This document shows, piece after piece, positions 28,122-37,528 of a stretch of 64,000 nt of DNA. This DNA comes from Polyangium mundeleinium (lineage in GTDB: Bacteria > Myxococcota_A > Polyangia > Polyangiales > Polyangiaceae). Position numbers and translations under genes: made by a program. The notes under the pieces were generated by a model. That model ran no database searches and had not been told where the DNA came from. It worked only from the letters and a program-made list of their open reading frames with translations. The first letter of the stretch is position 1. Every line of letters starts with the position of its first letter. The stretch spans positions 8,402,501 to 8,466,500 of the forward strand of contig NZ_JAQNDO010000001.1 of NCBI RefSeq assembly GCF_028369105.1, read 5' to 3'.

Positions 28122-28278
28122 CCTCCAAGGCACGGCCTCGTACCTCCGGAGGCTCGGCCGCACGCCCCAGAGACACGTCCCCGTCCCTCCAAGGCACGGC
28201 CTCGTACCTCCGGAGGCTCGGCCGCATGCCCCAGAGACACGTCCCCGTCCCTCCAAGGCACGGCCTCGTACCTCCGGA
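28122..28278. repeat. 64-bp tandem repeat, about 2.5 copies plus a degenerate tail
   Basis: The string CCTCCAAGGCACGGCCTCG recurs at 28122, 28186 and 28250, an exact period of 64. The unit continues with TACCTCCGGAGGCTCGGCCG, then an A-rich cap near GAGACACGTCCCCGT. The third copy is partial and a diverged tail (ACACGTCCCCGTC) follows near 28301. Copies 1 and 2 differ at one or two positions. Period 64 shifts frame each copy, so it is not coding. Confidence 0.9.
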
Positions 28279-28355
28279 CCATGCCCCCCATCCCTCGCAC
28301 ACACGTCCCCGTCGCCTTTTGGCTCGGCCCCCCAAGCTTGAAGACACGGCCTCAT

Positions 28356-28384
28356 CGATGAACTGCGTATCGCGCAGCTCATCG
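28356..28384. repeat. Internal stem-loop, 12 bp with one mismatch
   Basis: CGATGAACTGCG pairs with CGCAGCTCATCG around a 5-nt loop. It resembles a diverged version of the arms' ACTGCGC..GCGCAGT hairpin. Confidence 0.6.
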
Positions 28385-28481
28385 AACCGACGCCAGCGAA
28401 CCCCCCCATGGTCTTGCCAACGGCCCCCTGGACGGCCACGCGCCTGTCTCGGTTGGCAACCCCGCTGCTGGTCTTGCCCGG

Positions 28482-28592
28482 GCCTGTTTGAAAAACTGCG
28501 CGGAGCGCAGTTTTTCAACCCTGGGTCCAGCCCCTGGCTGGTCCGGGTCGAGGGGCGGACAGCCCCTCGTCGGGTCCGGGGTGAAACCCCGG
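28482..28592 (-). repeat. Right arm of the inverted repeat
   Basis: Reverse complement of the left arm (27760-27873). It has the 14-bp hairpin at 28488-28518 with loop GGA and ends in a CCGGGG-TGAAA-CCCCGG palindrome. It stops about 20 bp short of the regulator's stop codon. Confidence 0.85.
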
Positions 28593-28611
28593 CGCTACGC
28601 TCCCCCAAACC

Positions 28612-30051
28612 TCATCGCTTCGGCGTGGGCCCGAAAAAGCTCACGCCGCGCAGGTTCTCGTCGATCCGGAGGGGGTGCTGCATCGGCGGGAAGACGCGTT
28701 GCTCGCAGTCGTGGTGCTCGCAGAGCCTGCACGTCACGCCTACGGGAACGAGGGCTTCGTGGCTCTCCACGTCGACGCCGTCGGAATACACGAGCTCTTT
28801 GGCGAACCTTGCCTCGCAGCCGATGCTCACGGAGAGCATCGAGTGGGGCGCGTGGTAGCCGCCGCGATCGTTGCGCACGGTCCTTGCGACGCAGAAGTAC
28901 CTCGTCCCGTCGGTCATGCGGGAGAGCTGCACCCGGATCATCCCTGGGGTCAGGAACGCCGTGTGGACGGCCCAGCGAGGGCAGGCGCCGTTGAAGCGCG
29001 CGAAGCGGATGCCGGAGCCGCTGAAGCGTTTGGAGATGTTGCCGGCGATGTCGATGCGCAGGAAGTGGAAGGGCACGCCCTCGGCGCTTGGCCGGCGCAG
29101 GGTGGTCAGGCGGTGGCAGACTTGCTCGAAGCTCGTGCCGAAGCGGTGGGCCAGGAGCTCGATGTCGTATCGCTCGGCGCGCGCGGCCTCGTAGAACGGC
29201 ACGTAGGGCATGAGCAGCGCGGCGGCGAAGTAGTTGGCGAGTGCTACGCGGGCGAGCGCGCGTGATTCCGGGTTGGAGAGACCGCTCTCGCTTTCGAGCA
29301 GCCTGTCGATGGTGTCGCTTGCCGAGAGCAGGCCGATCTGGTGCGCGAGCTGGAAGCGCCGGCTGCGCGGCGGCAGAAGCTCGGACAGACTGAGGCGCCG
29401 TGCTTCGCGATCGTAGCGGCGCATGGCCTTGCGTTCGTCGGCGACGTGCAGCAGGCGGACATCGACGCCGTGCTCCTGATCGAGGTAGCGCACGAGCGAA
29501 CGGTAGACGTCGTCGGATTCGAGCCTGCTGCGGGCGCGGACTTCGTCGGCGGCGTCCTCGAGCGTGGGGAAGTGGTTCATGTGCCGCTGGATCAGGTCGT
29601 TGACCTCTTCCGTGGGCAATCGCGTGGGCTCCATGCCGGCCACGCCTTCGCCTCCTTCGAGCCGCTCGGACAGTGTTTCGGCGGATTCTCGGGTATCGCG
29701 ATAGGCGCGATAGAGGGCGATGACGGCTTTTGCGAGGGCGGGCGAGCTGCCTGCGAGCTCCTTCAGATCGCTCGTCGTCACGTTGTGGTTGTCGAAGAGC
29801 GGATCACCGAAGGCTTCGCGTAGATCCGAGACGATCGAGACGTCTCCGCTTGTCCCGAACGTGGACAGGTCGAGTTCGAAGAGCTGCGCCAGCTTGATGA
29901 GCATGGGCGCTGTGAGGGGGCGCCGGTTGTTCTCGATCAGGTTGAGGTAGCTCGGAGAGATCCCCAGCCGATCGGCCAGTTGCCCCTGCGTCATGTTTTC
30001 GCGTCGACGCAGCGCCCTCACCTTTCCGCCCAGCATCGTATTTTCGGCCAT
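28612..30051 (-). CDS. XRE-family RamB/ScfR-type transcriptional regulator
   Basis: Predicted 479 residues from ATG 30051 (M-A-E-N-T-M). An N-terminal XRE helix-turn-helix (residues about 10-65, L-R-R-R-E-N-M-T-Q-G-Q-L-A-D-R-L and S-Y-L-N-L-I-E-N-N-R-R) is followed by a long ScfR/RamB-type domain (short-chain fatty-acid regulator, DUF2083-like), ending in a C-terminal cysteine cluster C-R-L-C-E-H-H-D-C. In Corynebacterium and mycobacteria, RamB controls aceA/aceB and acetate genes. Here it is divergent from aceB-aceA (201-bp shared region), so the same job is very likely, though sensing a small acyl-CoA is inference. It is placed between the repeat element and the operon it probably controls. 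Confidence 0.85.
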   Translation of the reverse strand: MAENTMLGGKVRALRRRENMTQGQLADRLGISPSYLNLIENNRRPLTAPMLIKLAQLFELDLSTFGTSGDVSIVSDLREAFGDPLFDNHNVTTSDLKELAGSSPALAKAVIALYRAYRDTRESAETLSERLEGGEGVAGMEPTRLPTEEVNDLIQRHMNHFPTLEDAADEVRARSRLESDDVYRSLVRYLDQEHGVDVRLLHVADERKAMRRYDREARRLSLSELLPPRSRRFQLAHQIGLLSASDTIDRLLESESGLSNPESRALARVALANYFAAALLMPYVPFYEAARAERYDIELLAHRFGTSFEQVCHRLTTLRRPSAEGVPFHFLRIDIAGNISKRFSGSGIRFARFNGACPRWAVHTAFLTPGMIRVQLSRMTDGTRYFCVARTVRNDRGGYHAPHSMLSVSIGCEARFAKELVYSDGVDVESHEALVPVGVTCRLCEHHDCEQRVFPPMQHPLRIDENLRGVSFFGPTPKR

Positions 30052-30102
30052 AGCGCAAAGCGGCGGAGCTCTTGCGGTTTGCTCGGTGACCGCCAAAGGG
30101 AG

Positions 30103-30118
30103 TTTACAATCTTTACAA
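30103..30118. promoter_or_regulatory. Candidate operator: tandem TTTACAA in the regulator/aceB region
   Basis: TTTACAA occurs at 30103-30109 and 30112-30118, a direct repeat with 9-bp periodicity, close to a full helical turn. A GACT-GCA-AGTC inverted repeat (30123-30133) follows. TTTGC cores, as in published RamB sites, occur at 30055-30059 (minus) and 30078-30082. The assignment to this regulator is inference. Confidence 0.35.
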
Positions 30119-30180
30119 GCGTGACTGCAAGTCAAACGTTGGAACCGTACATACGTAACATCATGAATTTGTTTCGTTCA

Positions 30181-30209
30181 TTGACGACAGAAGGCAAACG
30201 CCAAATAGT
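30181..30209 (+). promoter_or_regulatory. Candidate sigma-70 promoter for aceB
   Basis: TTGACG (30181-30186) and AATAGT (30204-30209) are spaced by 17 bp, about 45 bp upstream of the aceB ATG. The -35 matches 5 of 6 consensus bases and the -10 matches 4 of 6. A GGAG lies 9 nt before the ATG. Confidence 0.45.
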
Positions 30210-30252
30210 TCTTATGTCACGACGCGCAGCGTTGGACGCGGAGCGTTGAGCC

Positions 30253-31893
<1,641 letters not shown>

Positions 31894-31914
31894 ACCGCTG
31901 AAGGAGAGAGACCC

Positions 31915-33201
31915 ATGTCCGTCGCGTATCCGCTTCCCGTTCGATCGTCCGCTGTCCCCAGCAACGGCCTCGTGCCGAACCGCTGGGAAGGCATCGCCCG
32001 TCCGTACACGGAGGCCGACGTCGAGCGCCTGCGCGGCTCGTTCCACATCGAGCACACGATCGCGAAGCTCGGCGCGCAGCGGCTCTGGGAGCTCTTGCAC
32101 ACCGAGGACTACGTGGCAGCGCTCGGCGCCCTGACGGGCAACCAGGCCATGCAGCAGGTGCGCGCCGGGCTGAAGGCGATCTACCTGAGCGGCTGGCAGG
32201 TCGCGGCGGACGCAAACCTCGCAGGCGAGATGTACCCGGATCAGAGCCTCTACCCGGCCAACAGCGTCCCGAGCGTGGTGCGACGGATCAACCAAGCCCT
32301 GCTCCGCGCCGACCAGATCGAGCACGCCGAGGGCAAACGAGAGCGGCACTGGCTCGCGCCGATCGTGGCCGACGCAGAGGCCGGCTTCGGCGGGCCGCTG
32401 AACGCCTTCGAGCTGATGAAGGGGATGATCGAGGCCGGCGCCGCAGGCGTGCATTTCGAGGACCAGCTCGCCTCGGAGAAGAAGTGCGGCCACATGGGCG
32501 GCAAGGTGCTGGTGCCGACGAGCCAGTTCGTCCGGACGCTCGTGGCCGCGCGGCTCGCGTCGGACGTGATGGGCGTGCCAACGCTCCTCGTGGCCCGCAC
32601 GGACGCCGACAGCGCGAAGCTGCTGACGAGCGACGTGGATCCGCGAGATCGCCCGTTCCTGACAGGGCAGCGCACGCCCGAGGGATTCTTCCAGTTCAAG
32701 GGCGGGCTCGACGCAGCCATCGCGCGCGCGCTCGCCTACGCGCCCTACGCAGACATGATCTGGTGCGAGACGAGCACGCCGGACCTCGACGAAGCGCGCA
32801 AGTTCGCCGAGAGCGTCCACGAAAAGTTCCCGGGCAAGCTGCTCGCCTACAACTGCTCGCCGTCCTTCAACTGGAAGAAGAATCTCGACGATCTGACGAT
32901 CGCAAAGTTCCAGCGCGAGCTCGGCGCGCTGGGCTACAAGTTCCAGTTCGTCACGCTGGCCGGCTTCCACGCGCTGAACCACGGGATGTACGAGCTCGCC
33001 CGCGAGTACAAAGTGCGCGGCATGAGCGCCTACTCGGAGCTGCAGCAAGCCGAGTTCGCCGCAGAGAAAGCCGGCTACACGGCCACGCGCCACCAACGCG
33101 AGGTAGGCACAGGCTACTTCGATCAGGTCGCGCAGGTCGTCTCAGGCGGCCTCGCCTCGACACTCGCGCTGAACGAGTCGACCGAAGCCCACCAGTTCTA
33201 G
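31915..33201 (+). CDS. aceA: Isocitrate lyase
   Basis: Predicted 428 residues. Cleaves isocitrate to glyoxylate and succinate. The signature [11 protein letters not shown] carries the catalytic Cys; [10 protein letters not shown] and A-R-T-D-A bind Mg and substrate; F-N-W-K-K-N-L and the C-terminal lid follow. A GAAGGAGAGAGA ribosome-binding site lies 7 nt upstream. Second gene of the aceBA operon. Confidence 0.96.
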   Translation: MSVAYPLPVRSSAVPSNGLVPNRWEGIARPYTEADVERLRGSFHIEHTIAKLGAQRLWELLHTEDYVAALGALTGNQAMQQVRAGLKAIYLSGWQVAADANLAGEMYPDQSLYPANSVPSVVRRINQALLRADQIEHAEGKRERHWLAPIVADAEAGFGGPLNAFELMKGMIEAGAAGVHFEDQLASEKKCGHMGGKVLVPTSQFVRTLVAARLASDVMGVPTLLVARTDADSAKLLTSDVDPRDRPFLTGQRTPEGFFQFKGGLDAAIARALAYAPYADMIWCETSTPDLDEARKFAESVHEKFPGKLLAYNCSPSFNWKKNLDDLTIAKFQRELGALGYKFQFVTLAGFHALNHGMYELAREYKVRGMSAYSELQQAEFAAEKAGYTATRHQREVGTGYFDQVAQVVSGGLASTLALNESTEAHQF

Positions 33202-33215
33202 AAGGACGAAGGCTT

Positions 33216-34043
33216 CTAAAGATCGATCTGGTGCACGTCGCCGAGTGGTTCGCCCAAGAATCGCTCGGCGACGGTGGAAAAGCTCTTCGGGAGATCCGTC
33301 ACGAAGAGCTCGAGCTTGCCCCGCGTCGTCCGCGTCGTCCGTTGTCCTCGCTCCGCGAGGAACGTCGAGACGTCGTCCGCCGTCGCCGACGCGCTGTCCA
33401 CAATCGGAATCGGCTTGCCCGCGATCGAGGCCGCTTCAGCCTCGATCACCTGTTGGAGCAGGGGGAAATGCGTGCATCCGAGCACCACGCAGCGCGCCCC
33501 CGCGCGCACCAGCGGTTCGAGGTAACGCTGCGAGACGAGCCGCGGCACCTCGCCTTCGAGCCACCCCTCCTCCGCCAGCGAGACGAGCAGCGGCGCAGGC
33601 TGGCCAAACACCTCGGTCCGCGTAGAGAGCGAAGCAACCGCGCGCGGATACGCGCCCGAGGTGATCGTCCCCGTCGTGCCGAGCACACCCACCGCCCCGC
33701 CCTCCGCCGCCGCGACCGCCGCCCGCGCGCCCGGCACGATCACGCCGAGCACGGGCCTATCGAGCTCCACGCGCAGCATGTCGAGCGCCACGGCGCTGAC
33801 CGTGTTGCACGCGACCACGATCGCCTTCACGCCGCGATTCACGAGGACCCGCGCGCACCCGAGCGCGTAACGCACGACCGTCTCCGCAGATCGCGTCCCG
33901 TAAGGCACGCGCGCCGTGTCACCGAGGTAGACGATGTCCTCCGCAGGGCACCGCGCACGAAGCGCGCGCACGACGGTCAACCCGCCGAGGCCGGAGTCGA
34001 AGACGCCAAGCGGTGCGTCGGGATCCAGGTGCGAGGTCGTCAC
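33216..34043 (-). CDS. murI: Glutamate racemase
   Basis: Predicted 275 residues from GTG 34043. It makes D-glutamate for peptidoglycan. V-F-D-S-G-L-G-G-L-T-V, G-D-T-A-R-V-P-Y-G and the two catalytic Cys motifs A-C-N-T (near residue 78) and L-G-C-T-H-F-P (near residue 193) are intact. The start overlaps the stop of the upstream homoserine dehydrogenase frame (GTGA, 34040-34043), so it is translationally coupled. Convergent with aceA. Confidence 0.93.
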   Translation of the reverse strand: MTTSHLDPDAPLGVFDSGLGGLTVVRALRARCPAEDIVYLGDTARVPYGTRSAETVVRYALGCARVLVNRGVKAIVVACNTVSAVALDMLRVELDRPVLGVIVPGARAAVAAAEGGAVGVLGTTGTITSGAYPRAVASLSTRTEVFGQPAPLLVSLAEEGWLEGEVPRLVSQRYLEPLVRAGARCVVLGCTHFPLLQQVIEAEAASIAGKPIPIVDSASATADDVSTFLAERGQRTTRTTRGKLELFVTDLPKSFSTVAERFLGEPLGDVHQIDL

Positions 34044-35385
34044 GAGACCTCGATGCGGTACAGGCGCGGCGGCGCGGCGAAGAGCCCCTCCGCGCGCATC
34101 CGTTCGAGCGCAGCCGTCACGTTCCCTTCCCGCGCCACGTGGGTGATGACCACGATGTCCACGGGATCCCCCGGCGTCGCGGGGCGCTCCGGCTGCACCA
34201 TCTGCTCCAGGCTCACGCCGAGCTCCCCGAGCCCGCCCGCAATCCGCGCCATGAGCCCCGGCCGCTCCGGCGCCGAGAGGCGCAAGTAATACCGCGTCTC
34301 GACGTCCTCCTGCGGCTTGAGCGGGCGCGGCTCCATCGCAATGCCCCGCGTGAGCAGCCCCGACGCGCCCGCCACGATCGAGCGCCCGACGTCGAGGATG
34401 TCACTCACCACGCTCACGGCCGTCGCAGATCACCAGCGCCACGGCCATAAAGCATGCACGGGCCGAGCGCGCGGCCTTCGAGCAGGATCGCGTTCAAGAC
34501 GCCCGACACGTTCGCGAGCACGCTCGTCTTCGGGATGAGCGTCGGATGCACACGGAGCTCGATCGCGTCGCCGAAATCACGGCCGATCGCGAGGTGCTTG
34601 ATCACGTAGCCGAAGCGCTCGGCATACCGATGATCCCGCTCCTCGATGCCCTCGATCCCCTCGACGTGGAGCGCGCTCGCCGGGACGCGCGCGCCGAAGG
34701 CCAGCATCGCCAGCACGCAGAGCTTGTGCGCGGCGTCGTGGCCACCGGTGTCGAGCGAGGGATCGGCCTCGGCGTAGCCCTTCGCCTGGGCCTCGCGCAC
34801 GGCCTCGTCGAGGCTGAGCCCGCCCTCGCGCATGCGCCCGAGCACGTAGTTGCAGGTGCCGTTGACGATACCCGCGAGCCGCTCGACCCAGTCGCTCGCG
34901 AACGCCTCGCGCAGGGTGCGGATGATGGGGATGCCGCCGCCGACGGCGCCCTCGAACGCGAGATCGGTCCCGCGCGCGATCGCAAGGTCGACAAGGCGCG
35001 GCCCATGCTTGGCCAGGAGCAGCTTGTTCGCCGTGACGACGCCCTTGCCCGCCGAGATCGCGCGCTCCACGAGCTCGAGCGCAGCCCCCTCGCCGCCCAT
35101 CACCTCGACGACGACGTCGATCTCCGGGTCGTCGACGACGTCCTCGGGGCGCGTGGTGATCCAGCGCGGATCACAAGCGACGACGCGCTCTTTCCGGGGA
35201 TCACGGACGAGCACGCGGCGCACTTCGAGGGGCGCGCCGACCCGGCCTTCGAGCCACCGCGCGTTCGCCGCGCAGAGCTCGAGCACGCCGCCGCCCACCG
35301 TGCCGCACCCGAGCAGGCCGAGTCGGATCGATCCACGCCGCGGAGACGTCGTCGAGGGGTCCTCGGCGTTCGCAGGGCCACGCAT
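34040..35385 (-). pseudogene. hom: Homoserine dehydrogenase, interrupted by an apparent one-base frameshift
   Basis: The N-terminal part (34414-35385) has NAD(P)-binding L-G-L-L-G-C-G-T-V-G-G-G-V, catalytic-domain I-V-N-G-T-C-N-Y-V-L-G-R-M, and ends Y-G-R-G-A-G-D-L-R-R-P-stop. The next frame (34040-34417) begins within S-V-V-S-D-I-L-D-V and holds the C-terminal ACT domain (residues about 40-125). In intact homologs the motif continues G-A-G-D-L-P-T-A-x-x-V-V-S-D-I. Adding one C after the CTG codon (34426-34428) restores exactly G-D-L-P-T-A-V-S-V-V-S-D-I and a protein of about 448 residues. No slippery heptamer is visible, so either a recent mutation or a base-calling error is likely. The enzyme is needed for threonine, methionine and isoleucine, which favours an error. 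Confidence 0.8.
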
Positions 35386-35498
35386 GGGCGCGGAGCTTAG
35401 CAGGGCCCGGCCCGCGTCAAAGAAAGCCGCGCCGCCGTGATTCAGGCCCCGCGATTGCCGCTTCTCCCGCGCGCGCTCCCCCCCTACACTTCTTGGCC

Positions 35499-37409
35499 AT
35501 GGCCGCCGAAACGAAGGGTTTCATGAAGGGTGGGATGAACTTCAACGTGGGCGAGGAGAGCCCCGAGCAAATGGAGCAGGTCGAGGGGCCGCTCCTGCCG
35601 CTCCGCGTGCTCGTCGTCGCGGATCTCTTGCCGCGCGACGAACACAACGCCGGCGCCAGCGCGCCCGAGCTCGCGGTGCGGGTCGATCCGCTCGCGTTCG
35701 ACGACCTCTTCACGCGCCTTCGCCCGCGCATCGCCCTCGAGGTGCCGAGCGTGCTCGCCGAGGGCAACCGCGCGCGCGTCGATCTCGCGCCGACGAGCCT
35801 CAAGAGCTTCCGGCCCGATGGGCTGCTCACCGAGGTCCCGCTCCTCCGCTCGCTCCTCGACGGCAAGCTGACGCTGGAGAAGCTCCGCGACGGCACCATC
35901 GATCGCGACCAGGCCCGCGTCGAGCTCGACCGGATCTGGAACTCTTCGCCCTTCGTGCGTGACGTCCTCCGCCTCGTCTCGGAGGCCGGCAGCGCGCCCC
36001 GCGCCGCAACGTTCTCCGCGCCCACGCAGAGCACGACCGACGCGTCGGTGGCCTCGATCCTCGACATGGTCGAGACCGAACCGAGCCGCGCCGAATCCGC
36101 ACCCGTCGTGCCGACGCGGCCGCAGGCCCCCGCCTCCGACGCCCGCTTCGGCGCGCTCATCTCGGCCGTCGCGAACGCCGGCAAGTCGAGCTCGGCCCGC
36201 TTCAGCCCGCAGGAGGCCATCCAGCGCGTCGAGAAGGCCATCGGCGCGCAGCTCGGCGCGATCCTCCAGCACCCCGAGGTGCGCCGCCTGGAGGAGGCCT
36301 GGCGTGGCCTCCAGCTCTTCGCCGATCGCTCGAAGGGGACGAAGGGCCTCAAGATCGACGTCGTCTGCGCGCGCCCCGAGCTCGCGGCGATGGCGCTCGA
36401 ACGCGCGGTCCGCCACAACGCCGGCGGCGAGCCCCCGGTCTCCTGCGCGATCGTGGACGTCACGATCACCGGCACCTCCGCGACGCTCGCCCAGCTCGAA
36501 GAGATCGCCCGCGTCGCCGAATCGCAGACCGTGCCCGTCGTGTTGAACGCGTCGCACGCGCTCCTCGGCCTGGATCGGCTCGGCGATCTCGAACGTCTCG
36601 ACAACAAGATCGCCCTCTTCTCCACGCCGGATCAGGTGCGCTGGCAATCGACGGCGCAGAAGCCCGCGATGCGCTGGGTGACGATGGCGATGAACGGCAT
36701 CCTCGCGCGCGCCGCCTACGACAAGTCGACCTCGCGCGTGCGCGAGGCCGTCATCAAGGAAGAGCCCGCGGACGAGGGCGCGATGGTCTGGATCGCGCCG
36801 GCCTACGGCGTGGGCGCGCTCGTCACGCAGAGCTTCCGCGAGACGCGCTGGCCATGCCGGGTCGTGGGCGCCAGGAGCGGCGGCACGCTCGAAAACCTCA
36901 CGATCCACGAGGTGCGGGGGCACGTCGACGACGCCGAGGTCGTGGCGATCCCGACGCAGGCGTTCGTCTCGACAGACTCGCAACGCGAGCTCTCCAAGGC
37001 AGGCGTGCTCCTCCTCGCATCGGCCCCGAACAGCGACGCGGTCTATGTGCTCGCAGCCCCGACGTCCTACGTCCCGCCGCCCAAGCGCACGTACGACAGC
37101 GCCTCCACGGAGCCCGAAGCGCGGCTCGAGCGGGTCTCCTTGGTCGATCAGCTCTTCGTGGCCCGGATCGTCCAGTTCCTGCGTGTCATCGCCGGCCGTT
37201 TGCCCGGGAACGTCGCGCCCTCCGAGGCGAAATCGCTCGTGGATCGCTCGCTCTGGGCGCTCTTCGAGGATGCCAAGCCCGGCAGCGTGGAGATCGTGGT
37301 CAACGCGCACGCGACCTCGGACGGCACCGCCGTCGCCGTCACGATCCGCCCGCGCCGCTTCCTCGGCGTCGCCCTGGAAGAGTTTTCCCTCGAGTTCCTC
37401 GTCGGCTGA
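35499..37409 (+). CDS. TssB-TssC fusion-like T6SS sheath protein (second sheath protein)
   Basis: Predicted 636 residues from ATG 35499. Residues about 30-160 look like TssB (P-L-R-V-L-V-V-A-D-L-L, then V-D-L-A-P-T-S-L-K-S-F-R-P-D). A linker rich in Ser, Ala and Pro spans 165-235. Residues 236-636 look like TssC (L-Q-H-P-E-V-R-R-L-E-E-A-W-R-G-L-Q near 257-272 and a matching C-terminal half). TssB and TssC form the contractile T6SS sheath and are normally two genes, both present and intact here at 37529-39510. A paralogous fusion may cap, modify or replace the sheath, or be a different contractile structure; that is inference. It is convergent with tssC across a strong terminator hairpin. Confidence 0.8.
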   Translation: MAAETKGFMKGGMNFNVGEESPEQMEQVEGPLLPLRVLVVADLLPRDEHNAGASAPELAVRVDPLAFDDLFTRLRPRIALEVPSVLAEGNRARVDLAPTSLKSFRPDGLLTEVPLLRSLLDGKLTLEKLRDGTIDRDQARVELDRIWNSSPFVRDVLRLVSEAGSAPRAATFSAPTQSTTDASVASILDMVETEPSRAESAPVVPTRPQAPASDARFGALISAVANAGKSSSARFSPQEAIQRVEKAIGAQLGAILQHPEVRRLEEAWRGLQLFADRSKGTKGLKIDVVCARPELAAMALERAVRHNAGGEPPVSCAIVDVTITGTSATLAQLEEIARVAESQTVPVVLNASHALLGLDRLGDLERLDNKIALFSTPDQVRWQSTAQKPAMRWVTMAMNGILARAAYDKSTSRVREAVIKEEPADEGAMVWIAPAYGVGALVTQSFRETRWPCRVVGARSGGTLENLTIHEVRGHVDDAEVVAIPTQAFVSTDSQRELSKAGVLLLASAPNSDAVYVLAAPTSYVPPPKRTYDSASTEPEARLERVSLVDQLFVARIVQFLRVIAGRLPGNVAPSEAKSLVDRSLWALFEDAKPGSVEIVVNAHATSDGTAVAVTIRPRRFLGVALEEFSLEFLVG

Positions 37410-37472
37410 TCGATCGCGGGGGGCCGGCGCGCTCCGGTCACCCGCCCTCGCCCACACGAATCACAAAAACAC

Positions 37473-37500
37473 GAAGGCCGGCTCTTTCGAGCCGGCCTTC
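37473..37500 (-). terminator. Intrinsic terminator, mainly of the tssABC transcript
   Basis: GAAGGCCGGCTC (37473-37484) pairs perfectly with GAGCCGGCCTTC (37489-37500), loop TTTC. On the minus strand the stem is followed by TCGTGTTTTTGTG, a T-rich tail. Located between convergent tssC and the TssBC-fusion gene, it may stop both. Confidence 0.8.
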
Positions 37501-37528
37501 AGCGTTTGTCGGAATCAGCCGAAACGGC

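Larger units (their letters stand above)
27727..28611. mobile_element. Non-coding repeat element with ~110-bp inverted arms and internal tandem repeats
   Basis: This 885-bp gap between the phosphohexomutase and regulator genes holds no believable gene. Two arms, 27760-27873 and 28482-28592, are reverse complements of each other at roughly 93% identity over about 110 bp. Between them lie 22-bp repeats (28001-28064) and 64-bp tandem repeats (28122-28278). No transposase frame is present, so it could be a non-autonomous mobile element or a recombination product. Whether it has target-site duplications cannot be shown; none is obvious. Confidence 0.6.

Noticed and set aside
28122-28278. A CRISPR array
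   Set aside because: The 64-bp units are contiguous with no unique spacers, and no cas genes are nearby.
27727-28611. An insertion sequence with a transposase
   Set aside because: The frames between the arms are short and composed of the repeats; no DDE or HUH motif was found.
34414-34430. Programmed ribosomal frameshifting in hom
   Set aside because: No slippery heptamer or downstream stem of the usual type is seen at CTGCGACGG; a missing base explains it simply.
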